From: Trissonchulus latispiculum
Lineage: Eukaryota; Nematoda; Enoplea; Enoplida; Ironidae
Reading direction: 5' to 3'
Assembly: GCA_030248195.1 (NCBI GenBank)
Contig: JASAND010006604.1
Coordinates: forward strand, 50,416 to 114,415
Length of the DNA stretch: 64,000 bases
Shown here: positions 51,301 through 63,168 of the stretch, one piece after another
Layout: every line of letters starts with the position of its first letter
Position numbering within the stretch: the first letter of the stretch is position 1
The notes under the pieces: model-generated
Database searches by the model: none
What the model was told of the DNA's origin: nothing
What the model saw: only the letters and a program-made list of their open reading frames with translations
Position numbers and translations under genes: made by a program

Positions 51301-52811
51301 CAAAAAACCGTAGCATGTTTTCAAAATGCTTGTAGCAGGAGGATGTCCTCATAATATTGACAGTGTGCTTCTTGTCAAGCCTGTTCCTGTTTTTGAAGCT
51401 ATTATATATTAAGTCAACCTTAATTGAAAAAGTAAAGTCAAAATGCGGGCTCTGAGCCTGATTGTTTATTTTTAAATTTAAGTTTTTCTGAGCCCTGCCG
51501 TGGGATTTTTTCCGACGATTCTTTACCACTACTCTCGTTCTTGGTGTAATGGGTGAGCCGAAAATAAAACTAAAAGGCTCCACACCACTAATAGGACTGG
51601 CGCAACGAAACTCTGACCCGACGGGCAGAGAGCTTTAGTCCATACGGCTGACACAACTCTGACGAACCTCGCCAAGGGGGCTGAATATTTTAGAAGGGCG
51701 ACTGATAAAATTGGGGGACATGCAACAAAATTACGGACTCAGATATAAAATAATTCCAGGATACTCCCAGAATTCTATCTAGCTACCTAAGAGATCGGAA
51801 TCAAATAAAAGGTTATTGAAAATTATAAAAACAAGCTATTTACTAAGAAAAATACAGGAGAGCAACCAATTACAGACAACCGCCTGGGCTGTCAAAGGAG
51901 GACTGTAAAAGGAGAGCTTTGTTATGCGTTTGAGTGGGATGTATGATTTTCAGCAAGCCAGCACAAATTACGCTAACTGTAGTGTTATGTTATGCTCGTA
52001 AAACTAAAGAAGTTAAAGGATTTTACCGATTTTTGCAGTATGAGCATAAAGATAGCACTACAAGTTATTCAAAATACATTTTTCACAAATAGAATAATGC
52101 AAAATTATCGGGCTTCCTCATTATAACGAACAATATCTAGGAAGAATTTTCGGGGGTTTTGGGGAATTTTAAGGATACTAACGAAAGTTGGGATTATAGA
52201 AAGACTTGGAACGGGGGTGATATTACCCACATTTCATTGGCAGGTCAAACTGCGTGGGCGAGTTAGGTAATTTTGCTAAGGGAAATAAGGTTGCAATGCA
52301 ATTTGTTTTCATTTGTTTTGTTCTAATTACGATGGCCTGGAATGCGTGGATTGGCGTCTGAAATGCGTGGACTGGCGTCTGCTGCTGGGATTATGTTGGG
52401 TCAACCGTCTACTGACTTAGTGTAATAGACCATGGACGTGTCTTAATCATAAACAACACTAATTGTTTCAAGATCTACAAAATCTCTGAAACCATCAGTT
52501 TCTGTGACAATAATAAATATTAGGCGCGGAGCGGGATTAGATGCTTTCCTAAGTAAGTTTTTGCTCAAAACACTAGTAATTTATTTCTCATCGCATCAAG
52601 ACAAAAATCAACCATCAGCCTTGATTCTTTTTGATTTATTTACAAAATCTACTTTTTAGCCTTACGTTTCAGGAAAGTTGATAAATTTTGTTCAACTTCA
52701 AATTTGAGACACCAAACAAGCCGAAAATAGAATTAAAACATAGGTTGGTCTATATAAAATTTCAGATCGATTGGTCAAGTTTTAAATTTTTGATCACCAT
52801 CAATACGTCAA
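51301..52811. other. No gene seen
   Basis: AT-rich DNA, perhaps including part of the Mag-like 3' LTR at its start. The minus-strand frame 51296-51583 has no recognisable domain. Confidence 0.4.
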
Positions 52812-52884
52812 TGTGGGTGACACAATCGGTAGAGCGCTGGCATAGATTGTTAAAGTTGGTGAGTTCGATTTCCACCTCAGGCTC
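52812..52884 (+). ncRNA. tRNA-like relic
   Basis: GTGGGTGACACAATCGGTAG ... GTGAGTTCGATTTCCACC has a B box (GTTCGATTTCC) and an A-box-like ATCGGTAGAGCG, but stems pair poorly. Probably the head of an old SINE or a tRNA pseudogene; no relation to the SINE at 7038 is seen. Confidence 0.4.
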
Positions 52885-53176
52885 GAGTTTTTCGGCCGGA
52901 ACAGATGTAGTGACACATCTTCGTTTGGTTCGTTCTTTTATTTTCATTTGACCTGTCATCCTCTTTAATCTGCCCGCATCGCACATTCGGAAATCGGAAC
53001 TGACTAAATTGAACTTAGTGGAGTGCCATGTTGTTCAGACAAGTGTCTCTAGTTTTTCTTTTTCTCCATATATATATATATATCCGAAAAAGTGTCAGAC
53101 TGTCCAGTTTGTTTTGAATAATACGTTGCAAATGAAATTGCAATTTAATTAAATCAATTAAACTACAATTTTTTAC

Positions 53177-53236
53177 CGCAGTCGTGAGCAGTGTGGATCC
53201 GATCAATAGAAGAATTGCAACAACAGCTCGGTTCAT
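53177..53236 (-). CDS. Possible signal-peptide exon
   Basis: ATG at 53236 followed by 20 codons of a good signal peptide (NRAVVAILLLIGSTLLTT), ending at a donor (GACTGCG then GTAAAA). Single small exons for signal peptides are common in animal secreted proteins. The next exon was not found. Confidence 0.3.
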
Positions 53237-54092
53237 TATGTAGCAGAGTAGTTTATTCTAAAAAGAACACATTTATGTGGCGGTTTTAAGGTAACATTTT
53301 AATGGTCAGAAAATGTACTGAACTCAAGAAACTGTTGCAAAACAATCAGAAGGTGTTTTGAGCAACGCAGCCCGCACATTAGCACTCGATTCTGGGGAAT
53401 CTACCCAGCTTTGACGGGACGGTGAAAATGTTAACAATATTGTAAGAGGGCCTATCCCAAATTCAAATATGTTCAACTAAATATCTATCTGCCCAAAACC
53501 TGGTAATGATATGAACGCAATTTTCAGAAATACTTCTAATGCTGTACGTGCACATTTTGGTAAAAATTGCTAGGGGACCTGCCGTTGTCTTGACTGAGAT
53601 GGTCTAGGTACCCTTCCCAGACAGACTTTGACCAATTGCGTTGTGTGGTTTGAATTCCTGCCGGAACTAGACTGTGGATCTACTCCTATACTCGGGGTAT
53701 AGAACCCTTGCTTCACCTCATCAGCCATATCTAGTATGACTCTCGCTATGTTGCCTGGATGCACTCCACACAGGGGGAGGCTGGAGAGGATCTTGGCCTT
53801 TCGGCTCCGGACTGTCTTCCTCCATTAACTGCTAATGCGCGTGGTAGAGGAGCAGGTCTCTAGCGCAGATGAGGGGGATCACGACGCAAGCCACGGGAAA
53901 TGAGACCAATTAGACCAGGACATTCCACCAGGACTCCGCGCCCTACTCTTGACGATAAGTGGAATAAGGATTTTTTAGCGTGCACTGTCCCCAGCAAGAC
54001 AGCACACGGGTCCACCAATTGAACGCCTCATCCGACCGGCGGAGCTGTAGCCTAAGTTTCCTGCTCAAGGAAACAGTGCAACCTCATTACGG
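53237..54092. other. No gene; probable repeat fragment
   Basis: From about 53570 to 54060 the base composition is more GC-rich and even than the flanks, like a fragment of an interspersed element, but no ends or coding motifs are seen. Confidence 0.35.
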
Positions 54093-54166
54093 CTAAGGTG
54101 GGAATCGAACCTCGGACCTTTCGATCCGAAGTCCAACGCCTTAACCATTCCCCTACACGGCTACAT
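54093..54166 (-). tRNA. tRNA-Arg(TCG)-like pseudogene
   Basis: On the minus strand the sequence has a D-arm-like GGAATGGTTAAGGCG, an anticodon loop CTTCGGA (TCG) and a T arm GAGGTTCGATTCCCACCT with a workable stem. The 5' end GTAGCCG does not pair with the 3' end, so the acceptor stem is lost. A tRNA pseudogene or SINE head. Confidence 0.45.
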
Positions 54167-54385
54167 TCATCACCATCATCAACACCGTCGCTCAATTCGT
54201 CTCTACAATCTAAGTTTTTCAGCAGTATCTTCACTTCTGTAGACTTATAGACGTAAACTGTGTTGACAGCGGGATGTTTGAGAGTTATCTCGCTCCACTT
54301 GCAGTGTGTATTGCACATGTGCGTTGAAAGTTGTAAACATTGGAGTTGAATCCCGGTTGACAGCTCTTTCCACTGAAGAGGCACA

Positions 54386-54447
54386 GTTGGTTAGAGCGTC
54401 TGCGCGTTCAGCGGGAGACCGCGGGTTCGATTCCCGCCAGGTGTCCG
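54386..54447 (+). ncRNA. tRNA-like relic with intact T arm
   Basis: The T arm GCGGGTTCGATTCCCGC pairs perfectly and the A box region CACAGTTGGTTAGAGCG is good, but the anticodon loop lacks the invariant T before the anticodon and the acceptor stem is not formed. It is divergent to the minus-strand tRNA-like relic 220 bp away. Confidence 0.45.
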
Positions 54448-55170
54448 ATTTTTTGGGGGCATGCTGTTGTGCAAATATGTTTAATTTTTAAGTAGTGCAG
54501 AAAAAGCGAGCTTGCCTTTTGATCTGCTATGGAACGTGGTCCCACAGGATTCCCCTCATAGACATGCCTTTTGGTAACCCAAGCCGTTCCTTAATCCTTA
54601 CCTGTTCAAAGTCTGTATCTAATCAAGAGTAGATCACAAACGAAGCTTGTCGACTGAAGGCAAAGCCAAGGAGACGATAGCAGCTGGGGGCACTTGATGG
54701 CCTTATATATTTCTCGATTCTCACATTTTATTTTCAAATTAGCTCTCGTCTGCTTTTAATTAATGGTACGCGTAATTAATGCGATGTAATTGATATGCAG
54801 AAGAGTTGGTTACAGTCTGTCGAATTTGCGCTCATGCTCAGACAGACATAAAAAAATGTCATAATGTAATTAGTCAGACGGAAACTTTCGAAGATTAAAA
54901 ATTCCCACCGTCATTAGACACCGTTCACTTTGATCATCAATACAATATAGAAATTCTTGTCATGACATGTATTGCTAAAAATGAAGCAAGAGTTTAACTG
55001 TGGGTGGGAGTTGTAACGCAGATATGACTAGATTTGAGATTTGATTCGATTACATATATTTAATTCGATAATGCTGTTACGCAGAATTTTATGGTACACA
55101 CTAAATATTGCGCGTGTGGTGAATGAGGTGCTAGAGGAGGATGTGGTGAATGCGGCAAAGCGGTGCTATA
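54448..55170. other. No feature seen
   Basis: AT-rich DNA with no supported ORF or repeat. Confidence 0.4.
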
Positions 55171-55174
55171 GCTT

Positions 55175-55690
55175 GTAGTCGACCGGAACCATGGCAGACC
55201 CATGCTTAAAATTTAAACTTCTTCGTCAGGAAAAGTTTCTGTTGAGGTTGTGCAGCGTAGTATTCAAATATCAGCTTCGTTTTCATTCAGTAACTAAGGT
55301 CCCTGTGGTACATGACACACGACACGGTTGCGCCATGGCTGACATAAGCTCAAATTTGAAAACTGCTTATTTTTAGAAGAAAAATTTTCGACCGTGTAGA
55401 ATTCTAATATGAGTTTAGTTATACTCTATTAGCTACTCCGTCCGGTATATTGCGCATGACCGGAACCAAAGCTAATCCAAGCTTAAATTTGAAAATTGCC
55501 CATTTTCAACGGGAAAAGCAGCAATATAATGTTTTCGGGGTCGTAGAATCTGAAAATGAGTAAGTTTTACTAACTTGGTACCGCACACCAGCTAATCCCA
55601 TGGCCAGAAAGAATGCTGATCGAAGCTTAAAATTAAATATTGTTTCTTTCAATAAGATGATGCTTAAAGAAATTTTTAACTACGTATAAT
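55175..55690. repeat. Diverged tandem repeat, ~130-150-bp units
   Basis: Four strongly diverged copies starting near 55180, 55325, 55448 and 55600. Each has a CCGGAACCA/CATGGC-like start, a GCTTAAAATTTAAA motif, a GAAAAG motif and a GTAGAATTCTAATATGAG-like end. The 61-codon frame at 55191 lies in the first copy and is not conserved in the others. Confidence 0.5.
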
Positions 55691-55919
55691 CTTAAATGAA
55701 CCACTTGTTTCCTTTACTAAATAAATTAACGAGCTTATAGTATTTGAATCCTCTTACAAAGACCTACAACATTGCTCTTTGGAGTATTCTTCGATTCCAT
55801 ACGGTTTAAGAGATACCTACCAGTGAAAATTGATTTTCGAGGTCCGAAACTGTTCATTTTTGGAAAAATCAATATTGCAAGATTTCGACAGTTTCAACAG
55901 CACAAGCCCGTCAGTTAAG

Positions 55920-56000
55920 TTTAGTGATGGAACCGGGTCACTTAGGCGTGACCAAGTGAACCGGTGACCCGGTTGAGCCCTGAACCGGTGACCCGGTTTT
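55920..56000. repeat. GACCCGGT-rich fragment related to the hAT end
   Basis: GATGGAACCGGGTCAC at about 55925 resembles the end of the nearby hAT element (GATGGAAACTGGGTCAC). It is followed by ACCGGTGACCCGG repeats. No matching right end was found, so it is probably a solitary end of a related element. Confidence 0.45.
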
Positions 56001-56770
56001 CCAGAAAATTCGAAAAACTGCCAAAAGTTTTGATTTTGCCTCCAAAACGCTCAACTGACTTCTAATGTTCCATAACCACCCCAAAAATATAACTTTGACT
56101 CTTGGTTTCTCTAGGTTTTAAAAATATTTAATAGTAGTTGTACCATTTTTTAAACTGCAGAAATGAGTTGACAAAACCAATAATTTATCCGTCTGCTAAA
56201 TTCTGCAGTCTAAAATATGAGTACTTGTTCAAAAATACGGAAAAGGAGTTCTTTAAAAATTTGGTTTTATTAACTATTGCGTTAAATTAAAATAAATGAT
56301 TCAGTTACCTTCAACATTTACCCTGGTTGCAGTTTGAAAAAACCGTCTGAAAACCATACGATATGTAGTTTATGTTAAATTTATGACTTATGCAATAATC
56401 ATGAACCGATAAAGCTAAAAAAGAACCTGTCAGATACAGACAGATTCAAATAACCTTAAGCTGCGAAAATGCTTAAGCCTAAAATATGAGAAATAAGCAA
56501 ATTAATATTGCACATCGAACAAAAATTTAACCTAAAATCTTAGCTTGGTAAGTTAGCAAAATTTTAAAGAAAATCAAACAAAACTTAAAATTTTCCCAAA
56601 ATCTTGAGCTTACTTGAACGTTAAACAATTTCAGCAAAACTAGACCTCGGGCAGCCGTTTCTTTTGAAGCCTGAAATGGTCGCTTTTCTATAGGTTTCCC
56701 ACACTGGGAATCCATGTTCACAAATAGTTTTCTTGTTATCACATGTCCAAGTCGAAAAGTTGAAATTAGA
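56001..56770. other. No gene seen
   Basis: AT-rich DNA between the hAT fragment and the full hAT element. No feature is supported. Confidence 0.4.
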
Positions 56771-56794
56771 CTTACTTTCAGGGATGGAAACTGG

Positions 56795-57000
56795 GTCACT
56801 TTTTGTGACCCATGACCCACTCGACCCAAACGCAAACTTGACCCAGACCCAAGGTGACCCATAAAATTTTAAAATTTGGTGACCCAGACCCAAATGACCC
56901 AAACGTTTTCGTGACCCACACCCAACTGACCCAAAAATTTTTGTGACCCAGACCCAAATGACCCAATAGGATAACGTGACCCAGACTAACTTTATTGTCC
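56795..57000. repeat. Left subterminal GACCCA array
   Basis: About 20 copies of GACCCA, often as GTGACCCAGACCCAAATGACC, all in the same orientation on the plus strand, inside the hAT left end. Probable transposase-binding sites or a local expansion. The Trp/Gly/Ser-rich minus-strand frames here are repeat translations. Confidence 0.8.
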
Positions 57001-58231
57001 TTTTGCGGAGTGTTTTTAAAGCAAGAATTTTTTAGTGTCTTTTTGTTTATTAAATTATGATTTATTAAATTTTTATTCCGCCGGAGGCGGAATCCTTGTA
57101 ATGGTTTTGGCTTGAAAATGAATGTTACGCTCTGCTCTTCTGCTATGTTTAACACATAATTCTAACTGGAAAGTTTTTTCTAAGTGGGGGGTTTGCTGAC
57201 TTAAATTTTCTGCTACAAACATTTTCAAGCACCAAAAGGTTTTGACTTGAAGGGTTGCTCCATTGTGTACTTCGTAACATTAAATTAAAATTATTGAATT
57301 TGTAGAATTCAACAAATTCAAGCAGGAAATTTCTTCATCATTTTGTTTCGGTTCTCCCCTTGGCAGATGTTAATTTCGTTCTTCCAAGAGCGGAAAAGTT
57401 GAATATGCAAATAAGGATTATAAGACGTATGTCAGTTTCCATTCAATAGTGCTTCCGAAAGGCGTCTACGCACACCAAGTGGCAAGTTAGTATACATCCT
57501 TTTTTGCAGTTCAGATTCACCACAGTTTTTGATTAATTAGTCATTAACGAACGACAGCTCTGACTTATGAGGTAAGCAGTTGGGGACCATCGGTATTGTC
57601 TAATTTAGCCTGTTACAGGTTTCCATGCTTTTAACTTTCACAAATTACCTTAAGATTATTGTTGATGACGCTTTTGATTTTGATTCAACTTGACGCTAAA
57701 TGATTTCGATTTTGGGACAGAACAAGAGGGCCACGTGTGTGCTGTGCTTGGGTTGGGGTAACTGTCCTCCGCTTGGCATTATCCTACAGTCTCCTTATTC
57801 GCTGTTCCAGCCCGTTTTTTGCATAAAGTTTGACTAAAGAATGCTGATTTTTCGTTGGCGCGCGGTCACCCTCCTCCAAGTGTAGCAGGATGCTGAAATC
57901 AATTTTTTATTTAATTTAAGTTTTTGTTGGTACAGAATAAAGCTACATTTCAGTCTTTCTCATTCAGAATGCATGGATAAATTAAAAACCTCGACAAAAC
58001 GATTACTCAAACAAATGTTCCGCAAAAACAAAAACCCAATTCAAACGCAAACTAGGAAAACTTATTTTTGGTCTCAACTTACTCGAAAACACTCACAACT
58101 GGAGTTTCTGGTCGATCACGATCAGTTTATGATAAAGCTACTGAGCTGGAAAAGTGTATTGACTGCACAGATTATATGAAGCTAAATCTGTCAATAAATA
58201 GAACTTAGAACGCCGGTTTATCTGCTCATAT

Positions 58232-58290
58232 CAGATTAGAGATTAGATAGACTAGATTAAATTAGATTGGATTAGACTAGATTAAAACGA
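58232..58290. repeat. TAGATTA minisatellite
   Basis: AGATTAGATAGACTAGATTA-type units repeated about six times inside the hAT element. Confidence 0.6.
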
Positions 58291-59423
58291 AGGAAGATTT
58301 TGCCAATCCAATCAAAATAACCAGTGTATATAATAAGTGTAACAGTGTAATAACCTATAAGCAAAACAGAAACTTATATAATAATACTCACACACCTGAG
58401 CGGAATACATTCCCCTTTTAGGGGATACTTGTTTGTTTTTTTTAATTTTTGGAAAAAGGCAAGTGCAAATTTTTTAATTTTTGCAAAAAGGAAAGAATAA
58501 GTGCATTCCACTCATGTTGTGAAACTAGGTTAACAGTTTGTTTTTCTTACAAAAGCTGTTAAACATGGGGAAGGTTCGTCTTGGAAGCCCGATAGCCCGT
58601 CCTATGGGATCAATTAGTGTGTGGCAGTATAGACTATAGCGAGCGACACTGTATGGGTCCACTGCACACACTGTAAGTATGAGACCCCTATGATGGTAAA
58701 GTTTGTAGCATGTCTTCAAAGTTGCCCCCAAGATTACTGGCAAAACCTTAGGGTCCTAACAAAATATTAAATCTTTTCTTGATAACATGTAAAAATACCT
58801 GACTTTAAAACTTTGCATATAGCTTTGTAATTGGTCCCATGTATTAACAGACAAGACCATACATGTGCTTGGGGAGGTTTGCTGCTCTTAAATGCAAGAT
58901 CTATATACCTACATACCTACAGTTCCACAAATGTGCAGGTAAAAAATTCTATAATTCCAGCGAAATTTTTTGAAAGAATTTGTAGATTTTTATGCAATGC
59001 GCTTAAAGACCGTTGTAGCCTAATACCTAATTTTTTAAATTAGCTCGAATTGACAACTTTTCATTACTTTTTCAATAACGATAGGATTAAAAGAAATAAT
59101 TGCTACTGGAACACTTTGCTGGCCGTTTTGCTTATAAGACCTGAACGGTTTCATAAAATATAATTTCATGATCGATAGAAATGCGTCCACCATTGTACGC
59201 GGCTTTTACTATATATGTGAGCCCACTCAAATAGAATGGCAGGGAAAGTCACACCTAACTCTAGTGATTTCTGCGCAGTGAGTACAAAATTTAATAAAAC
59301 TGTTAGTGAACGCGCCGAAGGTGCGAAAATTTTTTAGAAACGGTGGGTCTTCCTTTAAAATCAGCTAAATTTCCAACGCAAAAATTGAAACCGGAATCTA
59401 CTTCTAAGATTTGGCAAGACCAT

Positions 59424-59600
59424 GTGACCCAGACCCAAAACGACCCACTAAAATTTACTGACCCAGACCCAAAGTGACCCACAGGGAGCTTAACCCAGAC
59501 CCACACTGACCCAGAGATTTCACAAAATTAGTGACCCAAGACCCAGTGACCCAAGCAAACATGACGACCTAAACGACCCATGACCCAATGACCCATGACC
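59424..59600. repeat. Right subterminal GACCCA array
   Basis: About 18 copies of GACCCA, in the same plus-strand orientation as the left array, so the two arrays are direct and not inverted with respect to each other, unlike the TIRs. Confidence 0.8.
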
Positions 59601-59623
59601 CAGTTTCCATCCCTGCTTACTTT

Positions 59624-60626
59624 ACCTAGTTGTAACAAGCACATTTTAAGCTTTAAAATGATATAAAGAGTATTGTTTAACTCATAAAATTGGGAAAATT
59701 ACAGTATTTCAAAATTTGCTGCAAATACCCGAACCTGCACCTTAGATAATCGTATATTTAGTACGTACAGGTATTCTGAACTATTTTTCAAGGTGGAGTT
59801 TTACCTGAATAATTTTTGGAAAGATCTAATCATATAATTACAGAAGGATCTTTAATATTCTAAATTACCTATAGGCTCTTATACAATTTTGAAAAAATGT
59901 ATAAATGAATGTATATGAAAAAATATAATGTATAATGAATCTCACCTGGAACACCAATAATTTTTGAAGCTCCTGTTTGATCATATATTTTTACGTACAG
60001 TCATTTTTCGAGGTCGAATTTCCATGGAATAATTTTAGCGGCTACAATTTAATCATAGAATCAGAAGCAACCTCCTGGAGGTTCAACAATTTTGGGCGGC
60101 TCTTGTTTGATCAGATATTTAACATGGGAGGCAAATTTTCTCAACACTTATCACCTTCTTCTAAGTTTCTAACCATTTCTAAACTTCTTCTAAACGTTTT
60201 CAAACTTATTTCTCGAACATTTAAAACTTTTCTCTTCGTTTTTTCAAACATTTCTAAATTTCACTAAACTTTTGCAAACATTTCGAATCATTTAAAACTT
60301 CCAAACCTTTTTAAAACTTTCTGAACCGCTTCTAAGCTTTTGAAACTTTTACTAAACTTGTATTTCCTCAACTTTAGGAGGCTTTCAAATAATCACCTGG
60401 AGGTTTGGAGCTTTGAGGTTCTGAAATAATCATTGCTTAGCTAGATCGCCATAGCAACCACCTGGATAGAGGCTCTGATTTGATCATATATGTAACATTA
60501 TTAGCTGAGGCTTTTCAAATAAAATTCTAGCTAGGAGGCTCTGTTTTAATCATACAATTACCATTATCTTTCATGCTGGAGGCTCTTCTAGCAGGGAAGC
60601 TCTGAGATAATCATTACCTAGCCAGG
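59624..60626. repeat. Low-complexity TTCTAAAC-type stretch
   Basis: From about 60150 to 60360 the DNA is a degenerate repeat of TTCTAAACTTTTCAAAC-like words. From 60370 to 60610 a loose unit with AATAATCACCTGGAGG and GGAGGCTCT recurs three to four times. No gene is supported. Confidence 0.5.
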
Positions 60627-61189
60627 TATTTTTGTGTTAATGCGTAGATATGATATATAATTTAACTGCGCAATAGTTCGCTGCTTAGGTAGCAGTAGTT
60701 AGTTAAAGTTGAGAGTAGTTTGGAAGACTTGTATAATGTGTAATGAAAATTTTGAGACAAGAATTATTCAAGAGTGGGATGAGTTATGTGAAATATTTTT
60801 GTGTTAACATATAAATATGATATATAACTTCTCTGCAGCAACGAAAGGTACAAATCGTTCACTGATTCGTTAGCACTAATTAGTTAAAGTTGACAGTAGT
60901 TTTGAAGATTCCGTGAGAAATGCGAAATGAAATTTTTTAGACAAGAATTATTCAAGAGTGGGATGAGTTATTTGAAATATTTTTGTGTTAACACATAGAT
61001 ATGATGTAAATTTCGCTGCAGCAAATGGGACAAATCGTTTCACTGATTAGTTAGCACAAATTAGTTAAAGTTGACAGTAGTTTTGAAGATTTCCGTGAAA
61101 AATGCATAATGAAATTTTGAGACAAGAATTATTCAAGAGTGGGATGAGTTATGTGAAATATTTTTGTGTTAACTAATAGATATGATATA

Positions 61190-62474
61190 TATGACATGAT
61201 ATATAGATATACATTCCCCTTTGATTTGTGTTTTAAATTATACAGTTTGTGTTAGGTGTTAGGGTTTTTGCATGATATTTTTTGTGGGTTGAATCTTTGG
61301 GGCTGTAGAAACAGTGTCAAAACAACCGAACTCACCCAACTAGGCCAACTGCAGAATAACAAGAGCAAAATACACCCAACCTGCAACCAAAACTGACAGA
61401 AACTATAATGAATCAAGTCATCATTATAAATTCCATCAGTCTTGGTTGCCCTTACGAGGGCAGTTGGGGTAAAGCGGCAATCAATGGACTTTTTAATAGT
61501 TCGGAAGAATTGTAGTAACATGAAATCCATGTGACAGCTGCTCCACGACTACGCGAATGCCATGAACTAAATTAATAGTGTAGCCGATCTTTCCGATGGC
61601 CCAAGACATGTGGCATGGGGTAATGCACCACCTTTGACCATGAAATGAAATGAAATGACCATGAACAGTTATGCGAGGGGTAAAAGACACACCGGTTTCC
61701 TGCATTTTTAAATCACTAATGAAAGAAAATTTTTTGAAAATCGTAATTAAACCTAAGAAGCTAGGCAGTTTATCATTTCAAACTTTTATTGCATCAACAA
61801 ATCTTTACAGAAAAAAGGATATGCAGACATAGCACAAACATACACGTATATGTTCATTAAAGGATATGAAGAGTGACAACTTGTCGTGAGACTTGGCCAC
61901 AATCCTCTGGGGATTAACAATAGTATGCACAAATAACTGTTCAATATCTCCTGTAAAATACGAACGCAATTCATCTTTTTTTGTATTATGACGGGTATTA
62001 AAAACGCACCGGTTTCATGCATTTTAAGCACTAATGAAAGAAAAAAGTTTTCAAAGTGGTAATTAAACATCAGAAACTAGGTAGTTTATCATCTCATAGT
62101 TTATTACATCAACAAATCTTTACAGAAAAAAGGATATGCAGTCATAGCACAAACATACACGTATATGTTCATTAAAGGATATGAAGAGTGACAACTTGTC
62201 GTGAGACTTGGCCACAATCCTCTGGGGATTAACAATAGTATGTACAATTAACTGTTCAATATCTCCAGTAAAATACGAACGCAATTCATCATTTTTTGTA
62301 TTATGACAGCTATTATGCTTGTAGTCATTATGTATACGTCTATTGCGCAATAAGTTCTTTCACCGTGCAACAGTCCATTGGTTCTTCGCCTGTGTCCATT
62401 GGTTCAGGCTGTTGAATGTATTCGTAGTAGAAGTCATCCAGTTTGTTTTTCAGACTTTTTGCAATCTTCGTCAT
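61190..62474 (-). other. Gene-like insertion in satellite B with repeated ~316-bp segment
   Basis: Non-satellite DNA between interrupted units. It contains a ~316-bp direct duplication: 61751-62066 and about 62067-62340, nearly identical over TTTACAGAAAAAAGGATATG and the following 200 bases. A third, diverged partial copy precedes it (around 61640-61750, sharing ACACCGGTTTCCTGCATTTT). In minus-strand sense each copy follows a possible coding start (HETG/QETG-like). Frames differ between copies and none is clearly functional. It looks like a captured gene fragment or unknown mobile element. Confidence 0.45.
62340..62474 (-). CDS. Short ORF in the satellite insertion, 44 aa
   Basis: ATG at 62474, at the border between satellite and insertion, and TAG at 62340. 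The peptide starts MTKIAKSLKNKLDDFYYEYI and contains MDTGEEPMDCCTVKEL; it has natural composition with a basic helix and an acidic tail. It may be the N-terminal exon of the captured gene. The open frame extends upstream into satellite DNA, so the start is not certain. No family is recognised. Confidence 0.3.
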   Translation of the reverse strand: MTKIAKSLKNKLDDFYYEYIQQPEPMDTGEEPMDCCTVKELIAQ

Positions 62475-62775
62475 GTTGACAGTAGTCTTGAAGATTTCCG
62501 TGAAACATGCGTAATGAAAATTTTGAGACAAGAATTATTCAAGAGTGGGGTGAGCTATGCGGAATATTTTTGTGTTAACATATAGATATGATATATAATT
62601 TCTCAGCAGCAACGAAAGGGACAAATCGTTTCTCTGGTTAGTTAGCACTAATTAGTTAAAGTTGACAGTAGTTTTGAAGATTTCCGTGAAAAATGCGTAA
62701 TGAACATTTTGAGACAAGAATTATTAAAGAGTGTGATGAGTTATGTGAAATATTTTTGTGTTAATGCATAGATAT

Positions 62776-63168
62776 CAGGCGCGTAGCCGGGGGAGGAAAT
62801 GGGGGAATTCCCCCCGAAATTGTGTTGCCCCCAGGAATTTTTTCCTGCCATGTGTAAAACGCCCATTTTTCAACAAATTTTCGCGCCTTGGGCGCGAAAC
62901 ACGTGCACTGTACCGTAATAATACGTGTTTCGCGCTTAAAAATGCGTGCCATTTACTCTATTTGGTGTACTTTGACCACCTTCTGCATCATTTAGGGTGC
63001 ATGCACACGCACTGCGCCATAAAAATTATTGTAATTTCAACGAATGCTCTGTAAAAATTCCACGAACGTCACGAAATAGAAAAATTTCCCAGCTTCTGGG
63101 GGGCTGCGCCCCCAGACCCCCCCAAAATTTTGCTTCCCCCCCGAAATTTTTTTCTGGCTACGATAATG
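62776..63168. mobile_element. hAT-like MITE inserted in satellite B (393 bp)
   Basis: Flanked by the 8-bp duplication ATAGATAT (62768-62775 and 63169-63176), which is also the uninterrupted satellite sequence at that place. The left end is CAGGCGCGTAGCCGGGG; the right end ends GGCTACGATAATG, so the inverted match CGTAGCC lies 6 bases inside each tip. Both ends carry runs of G or C (CCCCCCGAAATT on each side). A central inverted pair (GCGCGAAACACGTGCAC with ACGTGTTTCGCGC) forms a hairpin. The 8-bp duplication points to hAT-type transposition. No coding capacity. Confidence 0.8.

Larger units (their letters stand above)
56779..59615. mobile_element. Non-autonomous hAT element (2837 bp)
   Basis: 20-bp perfect terminal inverted repeats, CAGGGATGGAAACTGGGTCA at the left and its complement at 59596-59615, flanked by a perfect 8-bp target duplication CTTACTTT (56771-56778 and 59616-59623). 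CA-starting ends and 8-bp duplications are the marks of the hAT superfamily. Subterminal arrays of GACCCA follow at the left (56795-57000) and right (59424-59600). No transposase ORF is present: frames of 60-119 codons come from the arrays or from noncoding DNA. An autonomous partner elsewhere would be needed to move it. Confidence 0.92.

Noticed and set aside
54093..54447. Pair of working tRNA genes
   Set aside because: The first has no acceptor pairing, the second lacks the T before the anticodon; both are relics.
56527..57155. Trp/Gly/Ser-rich proteins on the minus strand
   Set aside because: They are translations of the GACCCA subterminal array of the hAT element.
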